A program made the translations under genes and the position numbers. A model generated the notes under the pieces. It was not told the origin of the DNA, did no database searches, and worked only from the letters and a program-made list of their open reading frames with translations. A stretch of 64,000 nucleotides of DNA, from NCBI GenBank assembly GCA_021234155.1, contig JAJEKV010000065.1, positions 6,892,316 through 6,956,315 of the forward strand. The letters are read 5' to 3'. Shown in pieces: positions 31,743 to 42,429 of this stretch; within the stretch, counting starts at the first letter, position 1; every line of letters starts with the position of its first letter. The stretch is from Isoetes taiwanensis. Its lineage: Eukaryota > Streptophyta > Lycopodiopsida > Isoetales > Isoetaceae.

Positions 31743-33250
31743 TTAATGAGGGTCATACTCTTCGAGAAACTCCATCCATCGCCTTTGCCTCAAATTGAGT
31801 AGTGGTTGCGTAAAAATATATTGGAGGCTTTGATGGTCAGTATCCAACTGAAATTTCCTACCAAACAGATAGTGCCTCCAAATACGAAGAGCTCTTACTA
31901 TGGCCAGGAGTTCTTGATCATGCGTTGGATAACGTTGCTCGGCGTCATTCATTTTCTTAGAGTCATAGGCTACCACTCTTCCTTCTTGCATGAGAACTCC
32001 ACCCATTGCTAGCTTACTAGCATCAGTTGCTATAAGCTTATCCTTGCTTGAGTCTGGTAGGGTGAGTGTGAGCACTGGTGCTGTTGTCAAGGCTTCCTTG
32101 AGCTTTTGAAAAGAAGCTTGAACGTTCTCTAGCCAATGTGCCTCCCAATCTTTTACCTTGACATTCTTGGTGAGGTCCGACAAAGGGGATGCCCATTTAG
32201 CAAAATCCCTTATAAACTTCCTGTAGTAGCCTACTAATTCAAGAAAGCTTCTCACTTCCGAGACGTTCTTTGGAGCCGGCCAATACTGTGGCTTCAATCT
32301 TTGACGGGTCCATCGCTATTCATTCGGCTGACACAACATGTGTAAGGTACTCAACTTTGGTTGTAGCAAAATGGCACTTAGAAAGCTTGCCAAACATGCG
32401 GTGTCGTCTTAGCTTCTCCAAGATTTTCCTTAAATGTGCTTGCTATGTGTTCTTCCATTGACTTGCTATAGATGAGGATGTCGTCGAAGAAGATGATGAC
32501 GAACTCATCCAAAAAATCTCTGAAGATATCGTTCATTAGCTTCATGAACGTTGCTGAGGCATTTGATAAGCCAAAAGGCATAACTGTAAATTTGTAGTGC
32601 CCATACCGCTTTCTAAAGGCGGTCTTCTGATGCTAGCCTGATCTCAAGTCTATCTTAGAAAAGTCTTTTTCTCCTTGAAGTTCATCCACCAAGTCATCTG
32701 TCCTAGGCAAAGAGTATTTGTTCTTTGCCATTTGCTTGTTCAACTGACGGTAGTCTATACACATCCTTAGACTTCCATCATTTTACTTTACAAAGAGAAT
32801 GGGTGCCCCGAAGTGTGATACGCTTGCCCTGATGAATCCGAGCTCAAGCAATTCTTGCAATTGCTTCTTGAGCTCAACTAGATCTGGGGTGCTCATCCTG
32901 TAGGGGGGCTTGATGGTAGGCTTAGCATTTGGTGTTATTATGATCTCACACTCCATGCCCCTATAGGGTGGCAACTCATGGATTTCATCCGGAAACACAT
33001 AATAGAACTCCTTGATTAGCCTTGCTACTGGCCTGGGCAACTGATTCAAGCTTGGCTCCCTTTGCTTTTCCTGACCTGGCTCAATCGCCTCTAGTCTAAG
33101 GATATATTCCACCTTGTCCTTCATTAAGCTTTTGTGCAATTGCTTCAAAGAGATACACTGTATGGCTGAAAGGACTTTCTTACCTATGTTGCAACCCTTA
33201 TGTAGATCGTACTCAAATTCAGTGGGTCTATTAGACACGTTCAAATTCTA
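31743..33250 (-). pseudogene. Ty3/gypsy reverse transcriptase and RNase H fragment
   Basis: Minus-strand segments in order. The RT N-terminal region (33244-32783) has IIITPNAKPTIKPPYRMS and ELLELGFIRASVSHFGAPIL. The palm (32581-32378) has [20 protein letters not shown] and the catalytic box [11 protein letters not shown] (FFDD for the usual YVDD). The thumb and RNase H (32297-31743) have GYYRKFIRDFAKWASPLSDL, LIATDASKLAMGGVL and DTDHQSLQYIF, ending soon after FLEEYD. Stops and frameshifts inactivate it. There is no gag or protease, and similarity ends at about 33250. Strand and order match the integrase at 17.5-18.8 kb. Confidence 0.85.
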
Positions 33251-33254
33251 GAGA

Positions 33255-34388
33255 TTGGGCTTGAAGATGAACCATCTGGGTATAGGTAAATGAATTCACA
33301 TTTACATCCAATATGGAATATATATGCTGATTTTTTTATGAACTAACTCCAGCATCACACCATTCTGTCATGGAATGCAATGAATTCAGACTACATGGGA
33401 AGCAGAAATTGTCCTTTGAGCAAATGTAGCACATAGGCATTGGCAGGATCTTTTGAACTTATAACTCTGTAAAACCTTATTAAAAAATGCTGATACATAC
33501 ATTTCTAGCTTGAAAGCTCGTATTAAAGTGGAACTATAGAACGTGGTTGAAAATTCCATGCAAAATGACTAAAAATGGGTCAACAAAATGTTTTTGTTGG
33601 CAATTATTAGTATATGCCTAGTGTGGCTCACTCGTTAATGCATGACAAGTATTACAATATTTTCTCAAAGACAATACAAAACCTAGCATGCAGTTGGCCA
33701 TCATAAAATCATGTCATCTGGTTTATGACAAAAGGCTGCGAGATGAACAAAACCCCCAAGTAAGCTAATCCAACACATTCCTAGGCCGTAGAGGGCAATC
33801 TCGTGTGCTACACCTAGTTTTTTCTTTCTTTCTCTTAGGAAAATCTTGAGTTTGGTGGTTGTTATTTTATGTTAGATTCCCATTTGGATTGTATTATCTA
33901 AGTTGTGAAAAACTATGCTCTTGAAACTCCATTATAATTGTAGACTCTTAATAGAGTTAAGTTTACATGCATTTGTTAAGAAGAGCTAATAATGTGGTTC
34001 ACACCCATCACTACTAGATTAAAATGGTATATGAGACATGCACATGATATCGTCATTAAGTTTGAGCTGATCTAACATTGTTGGTAAGGGGACTATCCAC
34101 ACATTAAATGTCCATGGCCTCAAGCTTGAGAACGTCGTACTAGGTTTTGTCAAGTTATTGTGGTTTCCCATGAACCATTCTGAATGGGCAGACCTGGATG
34201 CCAAGCTTGGATTGACGATTACTGTGTTCCCATGAACAACATACATGGCGGGGGGCCCAGGTTCAAACCTGGAGTTTCCCAGGCGATAGGAAACTATCCT
34301 TAATTGCTCCGCACTTCTTGACTTTCATATTGCAAGGTAACAACCAAGGCTGACCAATAGGAAATGCGAATTCTTAGCAACTGTCACT
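33255..34388. other. Unassigned sequence
   Basis: AT-rich, with no recognised gene, Ty3 coding similarity or terminal repeat. It lies between the Ty3 fragment and the left end of the pogo-like element. Confidence 0.4.
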
Positions 34389-34419
34389 TAGGGTATGGTC
34401 GCCTCCTTTCGCGCACTTA

Positions 34420-35100
34420 AGGGGCGCCACTGAAACTTCCATACAAATCCAGCACGGATTTTGGTAATTTTGCGTGTTCCTGAATCGTGGGAACCTAAGC
34501 TACACTGTGAGCATATTTTTTTTAAACGAGATTTTGCCATTTCCATCTCCAATTACTACCCCAAAGGTGGAGCCCCCTGCGTGGTAGCCAATTCCCTGCA
34601 TACGTGGCAAAACGTCCCATGTATCGCAGCAGGTGTAGCCTGTCGCGGCGGTTTAGGGCCCGTCAGCGGGCGTGAATAGACCCTGCTACCACGCGCAGGT
34701 TCACATGCATCAAGATCTCGAGATCCCCATGTCGCGGTACGCCCGAGGTTTTACACGCGCAGCCTTTCTCGTCGCGAGTACTCCTCATCATGAAACCGAT
34801 GTCTAGTTTAAACCTATTTGCTAATACTTATCTTAATCGCCCCTAAAACTCGAAGCACATCTCACAAATCAGGTTGACTAAGGCCGTGGATTAGAGATTC
34901 ACGTCGTAAGCCTAAGCATTCAGGATGTTGAGGCCCTGGAAATCGAGGTATTAGGCAATTTAATACCCATATTTGAAATGAATTGAGGGATTGGGCAATC
35001 ACCTCGCCTTCAGTCCCCCCCAACTGACCCGTTGCATTATACAGGCGGGCATCCAACCTAGCGCCATTGCAAATTGCTTCAGTGCCATTGCAAATTGCTT
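34420..35100. other. Left subterminal region of the pogo-like element
   Basis: GC-rich non-coding stretch with several short inverted repeats and a 21-bp tandem duplication just before the splice donor at 35104 (gccattgcaaattgcttcag twice). It likely carries the promoter of the plus-strand frame. Confidence 0.4.
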
Positions 35101-35197
35101 CAGGTAAGCTTCAATTATTTCTTCATTTCCTTGATTTTCTGGTATTGTATTGGATTCGAGCTAACCGGCTGCAGGCTTCGGATGCAGCAAGGAGATA

Positions 35198-35533
35198 ATG
35201 GATCGAATGGAGCGAACTCCTCGCGGTCGTGCGAGATTGGGCCTGCAAGATCGGTTGGGGCACACCCCAACTTCAAATACTCCTAAGCATTCACGGGCTG
35301 CTAGCTCGTCTTCTAAAACTTCCGACACCATCCCAATTCCAGCGCGGGCCATCACCTTCAAGAATCTGCTTGTAACACAACAGGAGGTGGACGAGGCAAT
35401 CTCGTCTACTGTCTCATGCACCTCCTCACTGGAGGTCGCGGATGCATTACATCATGCCCGAAGTGGCCAGCAGATCCATTGCCAAGTCCGCGTCGATGAT
35501 AATGGCAACGTCCTCCTCAAGAAGGAGGACTGA
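35198..35533 (+). CDS. Accessory 111-residue protein of the pogo-like element
   Basis: An intact frame of 111 codons, the only undamaged frame in the element. It starts at the ATG at 35198 and is preceded by a good 71-bp 5'-UTR intron (donor cag|gtaagc at 35104, acceptor ggctgcag at 35174). The N terminus is Arg-rich (MERTPRGRARLGLQDRLG). A Ser/Thr-rich stretch follows, then a helical part with FKNLLVTQQEVDEAISSTVS and a short C-terminal beta-like stretch (HCQVRVDDNGNVLLKKED). It runs towards the transposase gene, which is on the other strand. A basic N terminus with a small folded part would suit DNA or transposase binding, but that is inference. No known family recognised. Confidence 0.5.
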   Translation: MDRMERTPRGRARLGLQDRLGHTPTSNTPKHSRAASSSSKTSDTIPIPARAITFKNLLVTQQEVDEAISSTVSCTSSLEVADALHHARSGQQIHCQVRVDDNGNVLLKKED

Positions 35534-35553
35534 GACCTTCCTTCTCGAGCGGG

Positions 35554-35578
35554 TTTTTTTTTTTTTTTTTTTTTTTTC
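35554..35578. repeat. Poly(T) run
   Basis: About 25 T just after the stop of the accessory frame. On the minus strand it would be an A-run. It may be a retroposed tail or slippage product and is also a place where the assembly could be wrong. Confidence 0.7.
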
Positions 35579-36111
35579 CCTTGTGTAATTTTTTATTTTG
35601 CTGAAGTCTTGAAGCTCTATGAGTTGTTTTGGCAGGGCTTGGCTAGACATGTACTCTATCATGAATTTATTGTCTCAGATTTTGTCATAATCTTAGTGGT
35701 AATAAGATGCTGACATTTTAGGAACGAATTGCTGATGGGCAGAAAGGTCTTGACTCTGTTATGAATATTATGAATATATGAATTTTATTGTCTCAGATTT
35801 TGTGAACGAATTTTAGGTGGGCAGAAAGATCTTGACATCTGTTTTGTCTGTTGTGGTAAGACATGCGCATGGATATTATACTATAATGAATAAGTTACAC
35901 AGTGGCTTATACATTCACAAACTAGATATTCCATTCAGTTGTATACAATGCACACATATTACAATTGGAGTGATGCACTTACAATGATGTAAACTGAATG
36001 TGTTCACAAATGGTTCATTCGAATAACAACATGTCTGAGATAACATGTCCAACAAGTTGAATGCACTGAATTGATTAATAAATTAGCAAGGCACCAAATT
36101 AGAGTGCCCGC

Positions 36112-38715
36112 TCACTGCTGAGAGCTGCTGATATACATGTTGCTTTCATCAATTATCTCATCATTGTCATATACATCTTCAGCATCTGTTCTTGCTTCAG
36201 CATCAACATCAAATGCTGGTGTGCAGCTAGATACATGCATAGCTAGGGTTGTTTAGTATACAACAGAATGAATAGGAATGAACATGTGAATACCAATCCT
36301 TACCTCAACAAGTTCTTTCCTCCATGCAACCGCAAATTCAAGATCCATATCTTTGGCCCTGGATATTATATCTCTTTCCACACCATCAGCCACCATCCCC
36401 CTAATAATACTTGCCTTATCAATTGTAGGGATTTGATCACCTGCTGGGCCAGTGTTCACATATAACCCAAGCCTGAGTGTTCATGCCCTAGTCAACCTAT
36501 GTGATGGCAAGTCCCATCTTGTGCAAGGAGATGCAATGTTGTCAACCCTGTTGGGAATGGGCCTGAGTACAGGTATATGACCACCAATGCCGATTGGGGG
36601 TTGGCGAGAAGGCACATAGTCCAATTTAGTAGCAATATCCTATGGTTAAGTAGCACCTTCACAGACAACCCTTTTGCCCAATCTAACCCTCCTTCTGTTC
36701 ATAAGCTCCAACCTTCTCTTCTTGGCTTCCATATCCGTGGGCCTTTGTGCTGAAGATGGATGCCACTTTTGACTGCCATGTGAATACATGAATTCTCTGA
36801 ACCTCTTGGTCCCAAGTTCAAATTCAGCCTCAGCTCTTTTCCTGCTCTCTCTTTCTTCCCTCCTAGCCTGGTCCCTCTTCTTCTCTTCTTCTCTCAATGC
36901 CCTCTTCTTAGCTGCCTCATTTTCTTAGCCTTTAACCTCTCACTTTTCTCGAGTTCAGCCTGTACCCGCATGGCTTTCTCAACCCTGAGCTTCTCACAGA
37001 AAGCAGCTGAGCTAATGTGAACCAAACCTGCCATGTCAAGACCCTTACCTCTCCTTCTCCTACCTTGTGATTGGAGTCCTGCTGTCTGAACATGACAGCC
37101 AGAAGGCTCTCCTCTCTCAAAGCTTGGTCTGGATAACTGGCTGCCCACTTCAGGTACAAGTTGAGCTATTGAATTCACTTCATTCACCAATCCATCCATA
37201 ATGTGCTGGAAACCAGGAGCATTGGGAACATTGGGAGCGAGGTTGTAAACTTCATACATCCCTTCATGCATATCAACATGTATGTCAACATGCCTCTCTT
37301 CATCCTGATCCTCGTCATTGCCCTCACGTTCTGGTTCACTTCCATCATCACTTGTATGATGAGAGTAACCCGCAACATGCTGAGACACATTGCCTTCTGG
37401 TGCACATGTCATGCTGGTACTAGATGCCACCACCTTTGTGCTATCGAAGGGGTAAATGCATGTGGCCTTGAACCCTGCCCTAATGTTGTCAGGTGTTAGC
37501 CCAATATGAATTGCATTAGGTATCACCTCAACAATCTCTTCTCTCTTGGGCTCCAGCTTGCCCCTCATACACATCCATTCAGCCCTCAATTTCTTGAAGA
37601 GTGCCTTGAATGGTGCAAAACAAACCGCATCAAGTGGCTGGAGTTTGTGGGATGTGTGTGCTAGGAGCAATGCAAAATGAATATCAAATTTTTTTGCAGC
37701 CAATATAACATCCAACCACATGGCTACTATGGCCATCCAGGAAAATTAGATGTGGATTCTCTGGGGACACTTCTCCAGGTACCCTAGATCGAAAGTGTGT
37801 CAACCATGACTTGAAAAGCTCAGTGGTCATCCATGCATGGCGCTGAACTGCCTAGATTGTCCCTTCTTCACATCTGCTTATGTAATATGCCTTCATCCTC
37901 TTACCCTTAAAGATGTATAAGTTGGGCAATCTATACCCTGCAGCATTAACACATACCAGAATTGTCACCCACTCTCTAGAGTTCATGATAACTTCATTGA
38001 CATCTCGTGCACCCTTCCTTGCAATTATTTTCAGGCCCCTAACCTTACCTGCCTGTATCCCAGTCTCGTCAGCATTCCAAATCATGAATGGTGGAAAATC
38101 AAACTCGTCATAGATGACCTTGCGGCCATTGTAGAACATGTCCAGGTTTGGCTGATTCATGGCAAGTGCTCTTGCCCTCTCGAATGCCTGGGCACTTCTC
38201 AAAGTTATGTTAGGATGCCTCTGCTTGAAGAGCTTCCACCACTTATTGCCTGGCATAACATCTGATGTACTTATGTCCCCATCATTTGCCATTTGGGATG
38301 CATTTGTCTTGACTGCACTCAGGGTCACCCCCATACCCGAGTTCGCTCTCTCAAGAGCCCAGGCAACTAGTTCTTCTTCCTGCTTGTTGGGAGTGAGAAC
38401 GTGAGGATGCTTCTTTTGTTTATGCGTAATTCTACCATATTGCCAATCACGTATGGTAGACTCAGATATACCGGATCTCCTAGAGGCCTCTCTAATTGAA
38501 ATGCCATATTCACTAACCTCTTCCAAGATGTCCTCCATCTGTTGTTCCGTCCACTGACCTCTCTTGAATGTTGAAGCCTGCCCTGCCATGGTATTATCGG
38601 GAGTTTAATCCGTCCTTCTCTTCCTTACCCGCTTTGCTCTAACCCTTTTGGTATTGGCAGGTACTCGGATTGGTCTGGCATTGCCATGCACCCTGTTCGA
38701 TCTAGTCTGCGCCAT
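36112..38715 (-). pseudogene. Pogo/Tigger-like transposase, broken
   Basis: DDD transposase of the Tc1/mariner superfamily. It starts at MAGQASTFKRG (38589), or at an in-frame upstream Met at 38715 followed by a basic stretch and TAA. The N-terminal psq-type helix-turn-helix is SIREASRRSGISESTIRDWQ. The second CENP-B-like helix region is NKWWKLFKQRHPNITLRSA. The catalytic Asp residues are in WNADETGI, FLDGHSSH and LQPLDAVCFAPFK, the last two about 35 residues apart. Lesions are a TAG near 37851, a frameshift near 37720, and a frame change near 36895 into a Lys/Arg/Glu-rich coiled region. That frame continues past stops at about 36645 to VERDIISRAKDMDLEFAVAW and a donor (gag|gtaagg, about 36304). 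An acidic last exon (DAEDVYDNDEIIDE) ends at 36112. Confidence 0.8.
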
Positions 38716-39129
38716 CGACTTGGTTGAAGCGGTAGAAGCTCCTATTATAGCGATTTAGAGCACAATTTGGGTTGAAAATATTTTGAATTACCAATCCACT
38801 CCATTTGGAAAAGAGCCGATCGATCTGCCCGCCAATTCAAAGTACAACGCATTGAATTACCCCTATCTCGATGAAATGGGCGGGCTTTACCAAACGTGCC
38901 ATGTCTGGCAAAAGGGCACGACATGGGTTCGAGAGGCCTCACCGAATGTGCCATAGCCATCAACACCGGGTATGATGTGTCGCAATTGTAACTTATGTCA
39001 TGTGCGATGTCGGGCCCTGCATATGTGCATGGCATCTCTACGTTGCGTGGTGGGGGCCTTGCAATGTGCTGGTAGGAGCTTTGATCCCGCCGACACGGGC
39101 AAGTCGCGATAGGGGGCGACCATACCTTA

Positions 39130-39781
39130 ACCCACTGAAGCTCACGGAGACTTTAGGATGACGGATACCAAGTGTTCCTTGCTTAGGGCCAAATCACACT
39201 ACTGCCGAAACTGGAAAAATATAAAGTGAACCAGTATAATTATGCCGCATGGAATTTAGATAGGCACCCAATATCACACCTAAGGTGCCAAACGTCTAGT
39301 CAACGTTGTAGGACCCTTAAATTTTTGGAGGGGCAACTTTGCCTGTCCCAAGTTTCGGCAGGCATCCACGTCATCCACCTTTTTCGTTGGACAACCACGT
39401 TACCTGCTCCCATGCTCCCCTGTTCAAGCTGTAGATCGCAATTAGTGAAAGCGTGATTCAATCAAATTCGGGATATCTGTGATGGGGCTCTTGGCAAATA
39501 CATGATCATCAAGCTATTCTGAACCAGAAGGTACTGGATTTAGACTAAATTCTTATGAAAAATAGTGGAGATCAGAAGGATTAACAATGATAAAACTGTG
39601 ATAAAAATTCGTCTGTACCATGCTTGCATGGAAGATGACATTGGAAGATTATTTTGGACATATAGTGTGATATCGGTGAAGGACAGAATTTTTTTTTGGG
39701 TTGAATAGCTGCCTAAAGTTGCCACGTATTTATTTTGGTTTGCCCGAGCGTGATTCCAGCCTTGGATGGCAATACTTATGG
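39130..39781. other. Unassigned sequence between two transposons
   Basis: No gene, repeat or RNA recognised between the pogo-like element and the MITE. Confidence 0.4.
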
Positions 39782-39784
39782 TTA

Positions 39785-40159
39785 GGGTGCATCCCCATTA
39801 TACAGAAATCGAGTTTGCCATGTCATCGGAACTGAGTTCCTACAATCTGTTAGGGCGCATACCGTTCCCATTACTGTTGCTGAGCTTCTATTTTCTTGGC
39901 TGATTGCATTGAGCCACAGGACAAACCGGCACTGGGCCACAAGACAAACCCAGGTTGCTAGAGGACAAATCCAGCTTGCTAGAAGACAAACCCAAGGCCT
40001 GACTTGGGCAATTCGGAAGTCCTTGAGGACTTCTGAAGAAAGGGAAGGTGCCCTGGACTCGACAGCAGAACCTTGAAGGTAATGGGAATGCTTTTTTTCC
40101 TGGCTGGGTTTGCCATGTGGCAAAGTCAACCTGGATAACGGCCTAATGGGGATGCACCC
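39785..40159. mobile_element. Tourist-like MITE, 375 bp
   Basis: Perfect 16-bp terminal inverted repeats, GGGTGCATCCCCATTA at 39785-39800 and its reverse complement at 40144-40159. Further inside, weaker inverted similarity is seen (tttgccatgtc against the complement of catgtggcaaag). It is flanked by TTA at 39782-39784 and 40160-40162, the three-base duplication of PIF/Harbinger (Tourist) elements. The interior holds a degenerate minisatellite of about 22 bp (39910-39995, agacaaaccc units) and no coding capacity. It lies just upstream of the TMEM42-like gene. Confidence 0.8.
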
Positions 40160-40241
40160 TTAATGGCGGATACCGGGATCCGCTATTCGCCATTGAAGTA
40201 GAATAGACGCAGGGTTTTTTCCCTTTCTTTCGGAAGGAATA

Positions 40242-40786
40242 ATGGGCGCAGGTTTAGCTTGGGCTGTTTCGGCAGGCGCTTCGGCTGCTACGGGTGCGGT
40301 GCTAGCTAAATGTGCATCCTTTGAAGAGGTATTAGTTCCCTTTTTTTGCGTAATTTAGTTTGCTACAGAACACTAGGATAAAATGGGCTGATGAAAAAAA
40401 CAGGGAACAGTTGAGCTTGTCGCAGAAAGTTGCAACCTACTTTGGGGTCCTGTTGTGCAATGTAGTCATGTGGACTTGTTATGTCACCAGTCTTAAGATC
40501 CTTTCATCTCTCCAAGCTACAGTTGTCAACTTTGCAGCGAATTTTCTTCTCTCAGGTTTCGCAGGCTTCTTGTTATTTGGTGAAGTCTTGCATATTCAGG
40601 TATGTCTTCTACATTTTTTTTCTTGGGTATTGTAATGATCAAGGAACTTAGCTAATTATATTAACACTTGATTGAATATCAATTTTAAAGTGGCTTGTAG
40701 GTGCTCTGCTCATTCTTTTAGGTATTATGGTCTTAAGCAATGCTGATTGTGAGGCTTCTCAGAGCTGCAACAAGAAGGACTCCTGA
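40242..40786 (+). CDS. TMEM42/EamA-like small membrane protein
   Basis: Three exons, 40242-40328, 40369-40599 and 40691-40786, all in phase 0 with GT-AG introns of 40 and 91 bp, encode 137 residues. Four hydrophobic segments are visible. The first is GLAWAVSAGASAATGAVLA and the second VATYFGVLLCNVVMWTCYV. The third holds the family-like stretch LSSLQATVVNFAANFLLSG, running into GFLLFGEVL. The last is WLVGALLILLGIMVLSN. This matches half of an EamA/drug-metabolite transporter fold as in TMEM42, a family of four-helix proteins whose substrate is not established. The Cys/Lys-rich tail ends KKDS. The start is the first ATG and is preceded by a MITE ending 82 bp upstream. The first intron (40 bp) is unusually short. 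The gene is intact. Confidence 0.75.
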
Positions 40787-40789
40787 AAT

Positions 40790-42230
40790 TTTGAGATGAT
40801 GAAAATTTTGAGATGAAGAAATCTTACATTGTTAGAACTTCGCTACATGCTTTATCCCACCTCTAGAAATTAGAAATGCCATTACGTGATTCTCTTTCCT
40901 GGATTTTAACCAACAAAAAAATTTTCCCCTTGGAAGATTGGTATTTATTTAAGTAGGAGGCACTAATGGAGGATTGGAACATTATGCAATAATAATTTGT
41001 CTGCTCAATGTGCGTATATATTTCTGCCATGAGAATATGGGTTTCTTCTTTTCACTTAGTTATATTTCTTTATTGGATGCCTTGATCAAATCGATCAGTA
41101 GTACATATCATACCATGCCTCAAATTGTGCTGCCTGTCTTCCTTGACTAATTCCCCAGCATAAGTTTACAGTTTTTATTCTGGCACTGCAAAAACCGAGA
41201 TTTAATTGTATAATCTCAAGTGTTGACTGGAAGCATGCTAAGATTTCTCAGAACAGGAAAGTTCTTCCTCCTCAACTGCTTTTGTCTTTTCCAAGATCAC
41301 CACCCTAAATTGGATTGTCAATTTGACCTGGCATATCATTTTGAAAGCTAATGAACACTGTGAAGGCTCAAATGCTGCAGAATTGCAATAAAACTACATT
41401 ACTTGAAAAGACAAGCCCACATTTTAAATCCAAATAAACTACAACTTAAGAAGGCTAAAAGGCTCGCAAAGACAACCAGAAATTATATCTTTGTATCTTT
41501 ATTTCTGAAAATCAAGGCCTTCTTGGGGGCTTCAATGTAACCAAAATTGAGGACAAAATTCACTTTTGTAAATGTCACCCAGTGTTATGTTCTCTTCATT
41601 TTCTATGGGTTGTGGAATAACTTGCTTTATATTCAAAATCCAGTTCATTGTGATGTTTTCAAAACTCACTATAAACGAGGGCAGCCTTGGGGCAAGGGTA
41701 GCATGGGATAGGGGAAATTGATAGGGGAAATTGAAAGCGGCTTACACTAATTAATTCATGCTCTAAGGATATTATGTTCATTACATATCCTAGATTTATT
41801 AATATCCTAGATGTATACGGTTTCTCTTTGAATGAAGATTTTATTGTTTTCATGACAAACAATGCTAAGATGACAAATCGGCAGCAGCAACAGAGGCCGG
41901 GCATCTTCTGCATCATCGAACTTGCCCCTAACAGAAAAGGAAAATTTTAATTTAGCTACAGGGGCTCCACGACTCTGTGTGAATGCCTTTGGGGCAGTAA
42001 CAGGAAATTGACCTCCTTACAGGTCGCATCAGATAGGCACGAAGCACAGCTTCATTGCCTTTTGGATCGGGTGACACCACGTCACCCATTAATATTTCTT
42101 ACCACAATTGCAATGTATCAATAAGTTACTTACAATGTTGCACCACAATTGTTCATAGTATACCTCCCCTTTCAAATCCTTGGTCCCCAAGAATCATGAT
42201 AGTCTTTCCGTATGTATATTTCTAAAAACT
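40790..42230. other. 3' flank and unassigned sequence
   Basis: The first 100-200 bp are probably the 3' UTR of the TMEM42-like gene. The rest has no recognised gene. A tiny duplication (ataggggaaattg twice near 41710) is present. Confidence 0.4.
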
Positions 42231-42235
42231 TGTTC

Positions 42236-42425
42236 GTGATTCACCTTGTGACCATAGTTTCATTATCTATTCCCTTCGGAAACCCATTGGGTCACCCTGT
42301 GACCATGGCTTCGTTATCAAGTCCCTATGGAAACTCATTCTCGGGGTCACCCCATGACCATGGTTTTGTCAACTAGTCTCGTCGAAAACCCGTTACCTTG
42401 GTCACCCCATGACCATGGATTTGTA
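42236..42425. repeat. Tandem repeat, about 58-60 bp unit, four copies
   Basis: The landmark ggtcaccccatgaccatgg (itself nearly palindromic: tcaccc and gtgacc arms) recurs four times, each followed by ttgtYaactagtc-like and gaaacccatt-like segments. Copies are diverged. Confidence 0.75.
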
Positions 42426-42429
42426 GCTT

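Larger units (their letters stand above)
34391..39127 (-). mobile_element. Pogo/Tigger-like DNA transposon with TIRs and TA duplication
   Basis: The left end is GGGTATGGTCGCCTCC (34391-34406). The reverse complement of the right end is AGGTATGGTCGCCCCC (39127-39112). The match extends inward for about 27 bp (left ...TTTCGCGCACTT, right ...TATCGCGACTT) with three mismatches and one indel. Both ends are flanked by TA (34389-34390 and 39128-39129), the target of Tc1/mariner/pogo elements. Inside are a broken transposase gene on the minus strand and a second small frame on the plus strand. The left subterminal region also has an inverted pair, tgcgtggtagc near 34578 and gctaccacgcgcag near 34685. 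The element is about 4.7 kb. Confidence 0.85.

Noticed and set aside
34461-34679. 72-codon frame at the left end of the pogo-like element
   Set aside because: Lies in the subterminal non-coding region with inverted repeats; no splice link to the accessory frame.
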